From assembly GCA_937877605.1 (NCBI GenBank), contig CALFJA010000060.1:1-44013 (forward strand): a stretch of 44,013 nucleotides of DNA. The letters are read 5' to 3'. Made by a program: the position numbers and the translations under genes. The DNA comes from an uncultured Prevotellaceae bacterium (GTDB lineage Bacteria; Bacteroidota; Bacteroidia; Bacteroidales; Bacteroidaceae). Below the pieces are notes generated by a model that did no database searches, was not told where the DNA came from, and worked only from the letters and a program-made list of their open reading frames with translations. The number at the start of each line of letters is the position of its first letter. Position 1 is the first letter of the stretch. This document shows positions 26,683 to 35,627 of the stretch, in pieces.

Positions 26683-26829
26683 ATGAAACACCAAGACGCA
26701 CGGGAAAGATTCTTCGAAGAAATGAGCCGTCAACGAAGGATGGTGAAATTTCAGAGATACCTGCTTGTTGTCCTGAACATTATTAGCATAATCATGATTT
26801 GCACGCTGCTTTGTCTATTCCTTCTATAG
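26683..26829 (+). CDS. Small single-pass membrane protein, 48 residues
   Basis: The ATG at 26683 follows the stop of the 69-residue frame by 20 bases, with an AAAGGAAA ribosome-binding-like stretch at 26671. The first 26 residues are highly charged (MKHQDARERFFEEMSRQRR), and the rest is a single hydrophobic helix (about 27-48) ending at the stop. It is the last gene before a strong terminator. The topology suggests a cytoplasmic charged head and a C-terminal membrane anchor. No family recognised. Confidence 0.6.
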   Translation: MKHQDARERFFEEMSRQRRMVKFQRYLLVVLNIISIIMICTLLCLFLL

Positions 26830-27122
26830 GATTAGTTAATGTATATTGTTTCAAGTTTAAAATTATGATAGTTTAGGTTTTCTATCCAAGGAGATGTTGC
26901 ATTTCGATGCTATTTAATTGGTATTCAGGATAACTTTTGCCGGGGAGGGGCTGTATGGCCCCTTCCTTTTTTACTTATCCGGGAGTGACTTCTTTTGACA
27001 CGCCGTGACTTTTTAAAACAATCATTTGGGAAGTTCCCCGGGCAGAATCTAGAAAATGTGTGATTTTTTAACTACCTTTACCGACGATTTTCAGGATAAA
27101 AAGATTGAAAGGACATAACTTA
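26830..27122. other. Intergenic region before the AraC-type regulator
   Basis: About 290 bases with a terminator at 26942-26972. TACCTTTA at 27073-27080 is a one-mismatch -7 candidate. Nothing else was recognised in it. Confidence 0.5.
26942..26972 (+). terminator. Rho-independent terminator of the surface-protein operon
   Basis: A GGGGAGGGGC arm and a GGCCCCTTCC arm around TGTAT, followed by six T (26967-26972). Confidence 0.8.
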
Positions 27123-28868
27123 ATGGTAAAACGCACCCGTATTTTCTTTGCTGTTATATTGCCGGCAGTAGTCTTGCTGCTGCTTCTTCCGGCTTGCATG
27201 CGACGGCCCTCAGCCTCCAACAGCCAGCAAGTGCCCACCTCCCAAGAGAGCCGTCCGAAAGCAGCACCTTTGCCCGCAGACGACAGCCAGTTGCCGGAGT
27301 ATCGCCTCAACGAAGCAAAAGGCGATGTGTGCTTCAGCCAGAAAGCCTATTTCGAAGCTCAGAAATACTACCGCCGCGCCATCAACGACAAGGGAATAAG
27401 CAACGACCTGAACGCAATCATGCGGCTGGAGTTCATGCTTATGCTGACATTCGACGGCATAGGCGACTATTCGCTGATTGCAAGTTCCATGAAGGACTTT
27501 GAGTCTTCGGCAAAAATCGTCGGGGATTCCACCTACCTTGCTTCTATACCTTTCTTCAAAGGGAAGATGGCTTACTACCAAGGCGAGGCCGAGAAGGGCT
27601 ATGGACTGATGAGCCACTCCATCAACCTGATGAAGAAATGCCACGGCAGAGAATCGGAAGACTTCCTGATGTACCTGTACAACAGTTCGCTGAAGATACT
27701 GCAAAGAGACAGCCTGCCCAACAGGTCGATTGTCCTGCTGGGAGAGATGGAACAGTTTTTCAACCGCCCCCACAGGAAGACAAGTTCATTGGCATTTCCG
27801 TATGAAACCTACCTGAAGGAATACTACGGCTGCCAGGCCATCACCTTGCAGCGCACCGGAAAAGAGCAGGAGGCCGCAGAGTACTACAACAAGTTCCTCG
27901 CGCTGTCACATGTCTACATCTACGACCTCAAGAGCATTGAGTCGTACATGCTGGGAAAAGGGCTATACGATGACATTATCCGGCTGGGAGGGCAGCGTCT
28001 TGCCTCCTACACGGAGTCTGACGACACGCTCTACAGCAACACCCTCTCGCTCTACAGGCTCATGGCGAAGGCCTATGCCAAGAAAGGCCAGTATGAAAAA
28101 GCCATCGACTGCTACAACCTCATGGACAAGACAAACGAGGAAATGGCACGCATGGGCGAACTGAGTGCCATTGATGAAATCTCCACCAACTACAGTGCCT
28201 ACATCTCCGAACTGGACCAGCAACGCCGCGAGCACAAGTTCTGGCTGACCAACATATTCATTGTCGCCGGCTTTTTCATCCTCATAGCCGTCCTGATAGC
28301 ACTCCGTTCCACCTACTACAACAGAATCATCCGAAAAAAGAACCTCGTTATGGTGAAAACCATCGACGAACTGATGCGGGTGCGCGACCAGCAGAAAGCA
28401 TCGTTCGAACTCTTCCAAGGCATTCCCACACAAACGGAAGCCAGTTCCGGGAACCTGCACAGGAAACCGATGGAATCGATTGCCGACTTCCAGGAAAGGA
28501 AGAAATTTGCCCGTATGAGCAGTGATATCGTAAAGAAGAAGATGTACTGCGACCCGAACCTTTCGCGGGCGATGCTGCTTGAGAAGTACAACATCCCAAG
28601 AAACAAATTCTCTTCCATGTTCCAGAAGTATGCAGGGACAACCTATTCCAAGTTCATCAACAACCTGCGCATAGAAGAAGTAACCCGACTGCTGAAAGAA
28701 CAGCCGAACTATACCATCGAAGCCATAGCCGCCGATTGCGGAATAAACTCTGTTGCCACGCTCTACCGGCTGTTCTCGCAACGCTACGGGATGACCCCGG
28801 TGGAATTCCGCCAAACAATCATCCTCTCTGGGTTGCTCAAGGAAGAGACGGCAGAAGAGACGGAATAG
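27123..28868 (+). CDS. TPR sensor/membrane/AraC-type transcriptional regulator
   Basis: A 581-residue one-component regulator. Residues 1-25 are a hydrophobic signal ending in LPAC, so either a lipoprotein signal (C25) or a first membrane anchor. Residues about 55-360 are helical with TPR-like repeats (for example FEAQKYYRRAIND and KGQYEKAIDCYNLM) and would be periplasmic. A membrane helix follows at about 375-396 (NIFIVAGFFILIAVLIAL), then a short coiled segment, and an AraC/XylS DNA-binding domain at about 465-570 with two helix-turn-helix units (LLEKYNIPRNKF; IAADCGINSVATLYRLFSQRYG). I chose the ATG at 27123, preceded by GAAAGGA, over a TTG at 27105. Location suggests control of the surface-protein operon, but this is inference. 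Confidence 0.85.
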   Translation: MVKRTRIFFAVILPAVVLLLLLPACMRRPSASNSQQVPTSQESRPKAAPLPADDSQLPEYRLNEAKGDVCFSQKAYFEAQKYYRRAINDKGISNDLNAIMRLEFMLMLTFDGIGDYSLIASSMKDFESSAKIVGDSTYLASIPFFKGKMAYYQGEAEKGYGLMSHSINLMKKCHGRESEDFLMYLYNSSLKILQRDSLPNRSIVLLGEMEQFFNRPHRKTSSLAFPYETYLKEYYGCQAITLQRTGKEQEAAEYYNKFLALSHVYIYDLKSIESYMLGKGLYDDIIRLGGQRLASYTESDDTLYSNTLSLYRLMAKAYAKKGQYEKAIDCYNLMDKTNEEMARMGELSAIDEISTNYSAYISELDQQRREHKFWLTNIFIVAGFFILIAVLIALRSTYYNRIIRKKNLVMVKTIDELMRVRDQQKASFELFQGIPTQTEASSGNLHRKPMESIADFQERKKFARMSSDIVKKKMYCDPNLSRAMLLEKYNIPRNKFSSMFQKYAGTTYSKFINNLRIEEVTRLLKEQPNYTIEAIAADCGINSVATLYRLFSQRYGMTPVEFRQTIILSGLLKEETAEETE

Positions 28869-28958
28869 TTTGTTCAGCATTGGCACAAATCCCCTGTTCA
28901 TCGCCTCTGCCGTAAGTTTTTTCAGTTTCTTTTCCACCGGTCGAAAGCATGCATTTTT

Positions 28959-29042
28959 CGTTTGGGGCCCAAACGCCCGATGATTGAGCCCCAAATGGAC
29001 GATGTTTGAGCCCCAAACGCATCGCATTTGGGGCTCAAACGG
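28959..29042. repeat. GC-rich palindromic intergenic repeat, copy 4
   Basis: Arms GTTTGAGCCCCAAACGC (29004-29020) and GCATTTGGGGCTCAAAC (29024-29040), a 17-base stem with one mismatch and a 3-base loop. A second near-palindrome, CGTTTGGGGCCCAAACG, is at 28959-28975, with a half-unit between them. Confidence 0.85.
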
Positions 29043-29148
29043 AAAGCCCCTGTTTAAAGGCCTTGAGAGCACACCCGTCCGTGACTTTCCCAACAACCTC
29101 CTTCCCTTATTTTTTTAAAGGAAAACGCTTGTTTTTTCCAACTTTCCT

Positions 29149-29156
29149 TATCTTTG
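29149..29156 (+). promoter_or_regulatory. -7 promoter element for the gene at 29198
   Basis: TATCTTTG, a full -7 match. A CTTG at 29128-29131 is a weak -33 candidate at 17-base spacing. The leader would be about 35 bases. Confidence 0.5.
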
Positions 29157-29197
29157 TGGAAATTATTACTACATCTATAAACTTTTCAAAGACAGGT

Positions 29198-30328
29198 ATG
29201 ATATCGATTCTCACATTCATTATCAGCAGTCTCGGCCTGATTTTCTCCATTGCCTTCGACTGTTCCATCGGACAGTATGTGTCCGGAACCTTTGCCGGTG
29301 TTTCATTGGTGACCATGCCTTTATCCACCGTTGTTTCAACGATGAGCCACAATGTAGGGAAAGCCGTCGGCATCATGGCAGGCGTAGGAGTGGCACTGAC
29401 GCTGGGATTCTTTGCTGCCGTAATAGTCGGTGCGGGACAGTGGCGGCCACCAAAAATGACAAACGAGGCTGCCGTCTGGACTGCAACCAGCGACAAAGAC
29501 TCGCTCAGCAACCAAATAGTGAGCGGCAGCCTGCCGAAAAACAGTTGGTGGACCGACGGCGATATCTACTACCAGGTGGTCCAGACCGGCAACACCATGC
29601 GGCTGGAAGGCGTCTCACTACATGAAGGCGGATTCGCAACAGCCCTGAAACTGGACGGCGATGCCATGCGGATTGTATTGCCAAGCGATGGATACACTTC
29701 GTTTGCAGAAGAAGGCTGCCTCGTGGAACGCCGGAAACTGAACGCCGCAGATGCCAGCCTGCCCGACATGGAAGTGCTCGTGGCCTACAAGGCGGGCAGC
29801 AACCGCGAAATCGTAGGAGTGCTGCAGCGCTTCGAGGACAAGCCGCTAACCTTTGCACTCAAGTCCATACACCGCCTGCTGGAGGGCACCTACCAGGACC
29901 CGGAAGGCAACACATGGACCTTCCAGGCCGACGGGAAAGTAAAGACATCGGACAAGGCTCCTGCCAAAGCCTACGAAACGGAAATGGTCTGGCACACACC
30001 GACAAACATCGTCCGGCTGCCCGACGGGCGCAGGGTAGGCCTTGAGATGAGCAGCAGCCAACTGCACCTGCTGGAAACCACCTACAACAAGGATGAAGAA
30101 TGGTGGGAAGTGGCTGAGCCGAAGAAGGAGATTGCCGTACTGCAGCGCACCTCGGCGGAAGACTGGTACCGCCACATGATTGTCACCCGCGCCGTGGGAC
30201 CTTTCCTGAAAGGCAGCGTCACGGACATCTATTCACGCTATGCCAACGCCTGCCTCACACTTGGTGAGCCCGTCGCACTGCTGAACATGGAAATCATGCA
30301 TCTGTGGACCTTGGAAAGCGAAGAATGA
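29198..30328 (+). CDS. Membrane-anchored protein of unknown function
   Basis: 376 residues, starting at the ATG at 29198 after an AGG-type ribosome site (ACAGGT). Three hydrophobic segments occupy about residues 2-21, 27-46 and 56-78, so the N-terminus is membrane-embedded. The remaining 290 residues are soluble and beta-rich, with repeated strand patterns (for example GDIYYQVVQTGNTMRLEGVSL and GTYQDPEGNTWTFQADGKV), and could face either side. I recognise no family. Its TGA stop overlaps the ATG of the next gene in the sequence ATGA (30325-30328), which indicates translational coupling and a shared job with that lipoprotein. Confidence 0.75.
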   Translation: MISILTFIISSLGLIFSIAFDCSIGQYVSGTFAGVSLVTMPLSTVVSTMSHNVGKAVGIMAGVGVALTLGFFAAVIVGAGQWRPPKMTNEAAVWTATSDKDSLSNQIVSGSLPKNSWWTDGDIYYQVVQTGNTMRLEGVSLHEGGFATALKLDGDAMRIVLPSDGYTSFAEEGCLVERRKLNAADASLPDMEVLVAYKAGSNREIVGVLQRFEDKPLTFALKSIHRLLEGTYQDPEGNTWTFQADGKVKTSDKAPAKAYETEMVWHTPTNIVRLPDGRRVGLEMSSSQLHLLETTYNKDEEWWEVAEPKKEIAVLQRTSAEDWYRHMIVTRAVGPFLKGSVTDIYSRYANACLTLGEPVALLNMEIMHLWTLESEE

Positions 30329-31185
30329 AAACATCTTCAAACAAAATAAGACAAATGACGACAAGAAGCATATTGTGCATGGCTGCCATGGCATTGGCCC
30401 TGGCATGCAACGGCAAGACGGCAGGCGATGGCAAGAAAGACAAACTCGCCACCGACTCCGTCAAGATGGAAAAAACGAAGAAGGGAGTTTCGATTACCGT
30501 AAAAGCCGACTACCCCGTGGGTAATGAGGCGCTACTGGAGCAAGTCGCAAGTTTTGTCGGCGGTCAGATGTTCTACACGGAAGACACCGAGGCGCAGGTG
30601 GTGCTGCCGCCGTTTAAGGGAGACTTCAAGGCATTTCTGAAAGCCTGCACCCAGAAAAGATGGGACGAGCTGTATGCCTACACCTACGAAGACGGTCCCG
30701 TTGCCTTCGAAGGCGACAGGACTATGCCGATAACCTCGGCAGAATACACTTTCCGGAAAGTCTTTGAAGACGAACACTGCGCCACCTGGCAGTGCCGATG
30801 GTACTACTACATAGCCAATGCAGCCCGCCCGAACATGGCCGTCCACGGTATGACCGTCTGCAAGAAAACCGGCAAGCCGCTGGACCACACCTTGCTGAAA
30901 GACACCGACAGCCAAGCGTTCGGCCAACTGCTGAAGGAATGCGCGCGCCAGGCCCTTGCCAACGAGTTGGAAGAAACCATCGACTCCGACAACAAATTGA
31001 AAGAATACATACTCGGCGACAACGACATCGACCGGCTGCCCCTGCCGCTGATGCCGCCCTATCTGACTGCAGACGGCGTGGCACTACCCTATCAGGACTT
31101 CGAACTATTTCCCATGCACGACGCATTGGTAGTGGTCTTGCCCTACGACAAAGTCGGACTGTTCCTTAACCTTCCGCTGCAATAG
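30325..31185 (+). CDS. Lipoprotein with DUF3298-like domain
   Basis: 286 residues with a lipoprotein-type signal ending ALALAC (C28) followed by a Lys/Asp/Gly-rich linker. The C-terminal third (LMPPYLTADGVALPYQDFEL, then an acidic/aromatic stretch and VVVLPYDKV) fits my recollection of the DUF3298/RsiV-like domain, whose members sit outside the cytoplasmic membrane. RsiV itself is an anti-sigma factor that binds lysozyme, but no sigma factor is near, so that role should not be assumed. Start at the coupled ATG at 30325; a second Met at residue 11 is possible. It ends at a hairpin terminator shared with rpoC. Confidence 0.72.
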   Translation: MKTSSNKIRQMTTRSILCMAAMALALACNGKTAGDGKKDKLATDSVKMEKTKKGVSITVKADYPVGNEALLEQVASFVGGQMFYTEDTEAQVVLPPFKGDFKAFLKACTQKRWDELYAYTYEDGPVAFEGDRTMPITSAEYTFRKVFEDEHCATWQCRWYYYIANAARPNMAVHGMTVCKKTGKPLDHTLLKDTDSQAFGQLLKECARQALANELEETIDSDNKLKEYILGDNDIDRLPLPLMPPYLTADGVALPYQDFELFPMHDALVVVLPYDKVGLFLNLPLQ

Positions 31186-31215
31186 CCGCTGAAAACAAGG
31201 ACATCACGGAACAGA

Positions 31216-31252
31216 AAAAGGCTGTGTCCCCTCATACGGAACACAGCCTTTT
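31216..31252. terminator. Bidirectional terminator between the lipoprotein gene and rpoC
   Basis: Perfect 12-base arms AAAAGGCTGTGT (31216-31227) and ACACAGCCTTTT (31241-31252). The A and T ends of the arms provide a T run on either strand. Confidence 0.85.
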
Positions 31253-31273
31253 CATGTTATGGAGAATAAAGTA

Positions 31274-34200
31274 CTACTCTTCGTTGGATTCTACGACAAA
31301 GTCGAGCACATTCTTCTTGTTTGCCTGCATGCGCTCATACTCTTCCTTCGAGCCGACGATGAGCTTGTCCCATTGGCGCAAGCCCGTTCCGGCAGGAATC
31401 AGGTGACCGCAGATGACATTTTCCTTCATGCCCTCAAGGTAGTCCACCTTGCCGCGGATGGCAGCATCGTTGAGCACCTTGGTGGTTTCCTGGAAGGAAG
31501 CCGCCGACATGAAGCTCTTTGTCTGCAAGGCAGCACGGGTGATACCCTGCAAAATCTGCGTAGAAGTGGCAGGAACGGCATCGCGCACCTGAACGAGACG
31601 GAGGTCACGGCGCTTGAGCAGTGAGTTCTCGTCACGAAGTTTGCGAGCTGTGACAATCTGGCCTGCCCTGAGATTCTCGGAGTCACCGGCATCGGTAACA
31701 ACCTTCTTGCCCCAGATACGGTCGTTCTCGGTCAGGAAGTCAAGCTTGTCGACAAGTTCCTGCTCCAGGAAGGTGGTATCGCCGGGTTCCTCTATCTGAA
31801 CCTTGCGCATCATCTGGCGCACGATAATCTCAAAGTGCTTGTCGTTGATGGTCACACCCTGTGTGCGGTACACATTCTGAACCTCGTTGACAATATACTC
31901 CTGTACGGCGGTCGGTCCCTGAATGGAAAGGATGTCGCTTGGAGTGATATGTCCTTCCGAGAGTTTTTGACCGGCACGAACCACATCGTGATCCTGCACG
32001 AGGATCTGCTTCGAGAGCGATACGAGGTATTTCTTCTGGTCGCCAGTCTTGGAAGTGACTATAATCTCACGGTTACCACGCTTTATCTTGCCCATCTGCA
32101 CCTCACCGTCGATTTCGGAAACGACGGCAGGATTGAGCGGATTGCGGGCCTCGAAGAGCTCCGTCACGCGTGGGAGACCACCGGTGATGTCGCCTGCTCC
32201 ACCCATAGAGCGCGGAATCTTGACAAGGGTCTGTCCGGAAGCGACCTTTTCGCCGTCCTTTACATTGATATGGGCGCCGATTGGCAGGTTGTAGGTGCCA
32301 AGCACATTGCCCTTGCTGTCGACGATGTCGCACAAAGGTGTGCGCAGACGGTCTTTCGAATCCGTGATGATTTTCTCGGTCAACCCTGTAGCCTCGTCAG
32401 TTTCCGACTTGAAGGTCACACCCTCAATCACATCGCTGAAACGAACCTTACCGGCAAACTCCGATACAATGAGTCCGTTGAATGGGTCCCACTTGGCAAT
32501 CACGGTGCCGGGTTTTACAATATCGCCATGCTTGAAATAGAGCGACGAACCGTAGGGCACGGGAGCCGTCGACATGACAATCTTGGTATGGGGATCGACA
32601 AGGTGTACCTCTGCCAGACGGCTTACGACCATCTCGCACTTCACTTCTTCTGTTCCGACTTTCTCAACGAAAGGTACGGTACGCAATTCCTCAAACTCAA
32701 TAAGGCTTTCGTTCTTTGCCTTGATGTTGGCATTGGCAGCAAGGCCGGCAGCCACACCACCGGCGTGGAAGGTACGAAGCGTCAGCTGTGTACCCGGCTC
32801 ACCAATGGCCTGTGCGGCGATAACACCTACGGCCTCGCCCAGCTGCACCATACGGGAAGTGGCAAGGTTGCGGCCGTAGCACTTCATGCAGACACCACGC
32901 TTGCTCTCGCAGGTGAGCACCGAACGAATCTCGACCATCTCAATGGGTGAGTCTTCGATAATCTGAGCCTTCTCTTCCGTGATTTCCTCACCGGCGGCCA
33001 CAATGGTAACACCCGTGTTGGGATGGATGACATCGTGAACCGACACACGGCCGAGGATACGGTCGCTAAGCTTTGAAATGACTTTGTCGCCATCCTTGAG
33101 CGCACGGCACTCCAGACCACGCAAAGTACCGCAGTCCTCTTCAGTGATGATAACATCGTGGCTGACATCAACCAGACGGCGGGTCAGGTAACCAGCGTCG
33201 GCAGTCTTCATGGCGGTGTCGGCCAAACCCTTACGGGCACCGTGGGTACTGATGAAATACTCCAGCACCGACATGCCTTCCTTGAAGTTGGAGATGATCG
33301 GGTTCTCAATGGTGCTCCGGTCCTGGGCACCAGCCTTCTGGGGCTTACCCATCAGACCACGCATACCGGAAAGCTGCTTGATCTGGTCCTTCGAACCACG
33401 GGCGCCCGAGTCGAGCATCATGAAAACGGCATTGAAGCCTTGGTCGGCCTCAGTCATTTCCTTCAGCACGATATCGCCAAGTTTGCGGTTCACATTGCTC
33501 CAAGTGTCAATAACCTTGTTGTAACGCTCATTGTCGGTGATGAAACCCATGCTATAGTCGTTGGAGATACTTTCAATCTTTGCCTGTCCCTGGGCAATGA
33601 TTTCCTCCTTTGCTTCAGGAATGATAATATCGTCAAGGTTGAACGAAAGGCCTGCCGTGTATGCCATGCGGTAACCGAGGTTCTTGATTCCGTCGAGGAA
33701 CTCGCAGGCACGGTCCATACCCACCGAGTTAATCACCTTGGAGATGATGGCACGAAGGGATTTCTTGGTAATGGTATCGTTGAAGAATCCTACCTCTTCG
33801 GGCACGATTTCATTCACGATGACACGCCCCACGGAGGTTTCCACCATGTGCTTCACATGCTGTCCGTCCACAATGTCTTCTACGATTACCTTGACAGGAG
33901 CGTGCAAGTCGCATCGTCCTTCGTTATGGGCAATAATAGCCTCCTCCGGTCCGTAGAAGGTCAAGCCTTCACCCTTGGCACCCTTGCGGGTCTTAGTGAT
34001 GTAGTACAGACCGAGCACCATGTCCTGCGAAGGCACGGTGATAGGCGCTCCGTTGGCAGGATTCAGGATGTTGTGGCTTTGCAGCATCAGAATCTGAGCC
34101 TCGAGGATGGCCTCGTTGCTCAACGGAAGGTGAACGGCCATCTGGTCGCCGTCGAAGTCGGCATTGAAAGCCGTACATGCCAGTGGATGCAACTGTATGG

Positions 34201-35602
34201 CCTTACCTTCAATAAGTTTCGGCTGGAAGGCCTGGATACCCAGACGGTGAAGGGTCGGTGCACGGTTGAGCAGCACGGGGTGACCTTTCATCACATTCTC
34301 CAGGATGTCCCAGATGACCGGTTCGCGACGGTCGACAATTCGCTTGGCACTCTTCACGGTCTTCACGATACCGCGCTCAATGAGCTTGCGGATGATGAAC
34401 GGCTTGTAGAGTTCAGCAGCCATCAGCTTGGGAAGGCCGCACTCACCCATGTTCAATTCGGGACCTACGACGATAACCGAGCGGGCACTGTAGTCAACAC
34501 GCTTACCCAAGAGGTTCTGGCGGAAACGGCCCTGCTTACCCTTCAGCGAGTCGGACAGGGACTTCAGCGGACGATTGCTCTCGCTCTTCACGGCAGAACT
34601 CTTGCGGGAATTGTCGAACAGGCTGTCGACAGCTTCCTGAAGCATACGCTTCTCGTTGCGCAGGATTACTTCCGGCGCCTTTATCTCGACCAATCGTTTC
34701 AGACGGTTGTTGCGGATGATGACGCGACGGTAAAGGTCGTTCAGGTCGGAGGTTGCAAAGCGGCCGCCATCCAGCGGAACCAACGGGCGCAGTTCCGGAG
34801 GTGTCACGGGAATGATTTTCATAATCATCCATTCCGGACGGTTGATGTCGCTGCTGGCACGGAAGGATTCCACAACCTGCAGACGCTTCAGCGCCTCTGT
34901 CTTACGCTGCTGCGAAGCATCGTTGTTGGCACGGTCGCGAAGTTCATAGGAGATGGCATCGAGGTCCAGCTCGGCCAACAGGTCGTAAATGGCCTCCGCG
35001 CCCATCTTGGCAACAAACTTGTTGGGGTCGCTGTTGTCCAGATAGTCATTGTTGGGGTCGACATAGTTGTCCAAAATGTTGAAATACTCTTCTTCTGTGA
35101 GCAAGTCGTACTTTTGGGATCCTACCATTTCCTTACCTTCGGCATCGACCTTGCCTTCCATCACACCTGGCTTGATTACGACATAGCGCTCATAGTAGAT
35201 AATGGAGTCCAGTTTCTTGGTGGGCATTCCGAGCAGATAGCCAATCTTGTTGGGCAGGGAACGGAAATACCAGATATGGGCAACAGGAACAACCAGTTCG
35301 ATGTGGCCGCTACGCTCACGGCGAACTTTCTTCTCTGTAACCTCAACACCGCAATGGTCACACACATTACCTTTATATTTAATGCGCTTGTATTTGCCAC
35401 AGGCACACTCATAGTCCTTCGTAGGACCGAAGATACGCTCGCAGAAAAGACCGTCGCGCTCTGGCTTGTAGGTGCGATAATTGATTGTCTCAGGCTTGGT
35501 CACCTCTCCGTAGGAGTTCTCCAGTATCTCTTCAGGCGAAGCCAAGCCTATTGTTATCTTGGTGAAATTATTCTTTACCTTTATTTCTTTTTTGAAAGCC
35601 AT
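31274..35602 (-). CDS. rpoC: DNA-directed RNA polymerase subunit beta'
   Basis: The 1442-residue largest subunit of RNA polymerase. The catalytic Mg motif NADFDGD is at residues 480-486 (D482, D484, D486). The N-terminal zinc site is C66, C68, C81 and C84, and a second cysteine cluster appears near residue 900 (CESKRGVCMKCYG). The length is normal for Bacteroidetes. It starts 25 bases after rpoB and is the last gene of the cluster, ending at the bidirectional terminator. The long opposite-strand frames are shadows. Confidence 0.98.
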   Translation of the reverse strand: MAFKKEIKVKNNFTKITIGLASPEEILENSYGEVTKPETINYRTYKPERDGLFCERIFGPTKDYECACGKYKRIKYKGNVCDHCGVEVTEKKVRRERSGHIELVVPVAHIWYFRSLPNKIGYLLGMPTKKLDSIIYYERYVVIKPGVMEGKVDAEGKEMVGSQKYDLLTEEEYFNILDNYVDPNNDYLDNSDPNKFVAKMGAEAIYDLLAELDLDAISYELRDRANNDASQQRKTEALKRLQVVESFRASSDINRPEWMIMKIIPVTPPELRPLVPLDGGRFATSDLNDLYRRVIIRNNRLKRLVEIKAPEVILRNEKRMLQEAVDSLFDNSRKSSAVKSESNRPLKSLSDSLKGKQGRFRQNLLGKRVDYSARSVIVVGPELNMGECGLPKLMAAELYKPFIIRKLIERGIVKTVKSAKRIVDRREPVIWDILENVMKGHPVLLNRAPTLHRLGIQAFQPKLIEGKAIQLHPLACTAFNADFDGDQMAVHLPLSNEAILEAQILMLQSHNILNPANGAPITVPSQDMVLGLYYITKTRKGAKGEGLTFYGPEEAIIAHNEGRCDLHAPVKVIVEDIVDGQHVKHMVETSVGRVIVNEIVPEEVGFFNDTITKKSLRAIISKVINSVGMDRACEFLDGIKNLGYRMAYTAGLSFNLDDIIIPEAKEEIIAQGQAKIESISNDYSMGFITDNERYNKVIDTWSNVNRKLGDIVLKEMTEADQGFNAVFMMLDSGARGSKDQIKQLSGMRGLMGKPQKAGAQDRSTIENPIISNFKEGMSVLEYFISTHGARKGLADTAMKTADAGYLTRRLVDVSHDVIITEEDCGTLRGLECRALKDGDKVISKLSDRILGRVSVHDVIHPNTGVTIVAAGEEITEEKAQIIEDSPIEMVEIRSVLTCESKRGVCMKCYGRNLATSRMVQLGEAVGVIAAQAIGEPGTQLTLRTFHAGGVAAGLAANANIKAKNESLIEFEELRTVPFVEKVGTEEVKCEMVVSRLAEVHLVDPHTKIVMSTAPVPYGSSLYFKHGDIVKPGTVIAKWDPFNGLIVSEFAGKVRFSDVIEGVTFKSETDEATGLTEKIITDSKDRLRTPLCDIVDSKGNVLGTYNLPIGAHINVKDGEKVASGQTLVKIPRSMGGAGDITGGLPRVTELFEARNPLNPAVVSEIDGEVQMGKIKRGNREIIVTSKTGDQKKYLVSLSKQILVQDHDVVRAGQKLSEGHITPSDILSIQGPTAVQEYIVNEVQNVYRTQGVTINDKHFEIIVRQMMRKVQIEEPGDTTFLEQELVDKLDFLTENDRIWGKKVVTDAGDSENLRAGQIVTARKLRDENSLLKRRDLRLVQVRDAVPATSTQILQGITRAALQTKSFMSAASFQETTKVLNDAAIRGKVDYLEGMKENVICGHLIPAGTGLRQWDKLIVGSKEEYERMQANKKNVLDFVVESNEE

Positions 35603-35627
35603 AGTTATATCTGTTTTGGGGTGAGAA

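Larger units (their letters stand above)
28869..29197. other. Intergenic region with repeat copy 4 and a promoter
   Basis: About 330 bases. Contains the best-preserved palindromic repeat (28959-29042) and a -7 box at 29149-29156. An open frame beginning at 29006 inside the repeat reads into the next gene but starts upstream of the promoter, so that extension is not real. Confidence 0.65.

Noticed and set aside
1063..29042. CRISPR array as an explanation of the repeated palindromes
   Set aside because: Copies are thousands of bases apart, diverged, and lack regular spacers; no cas genes are present.
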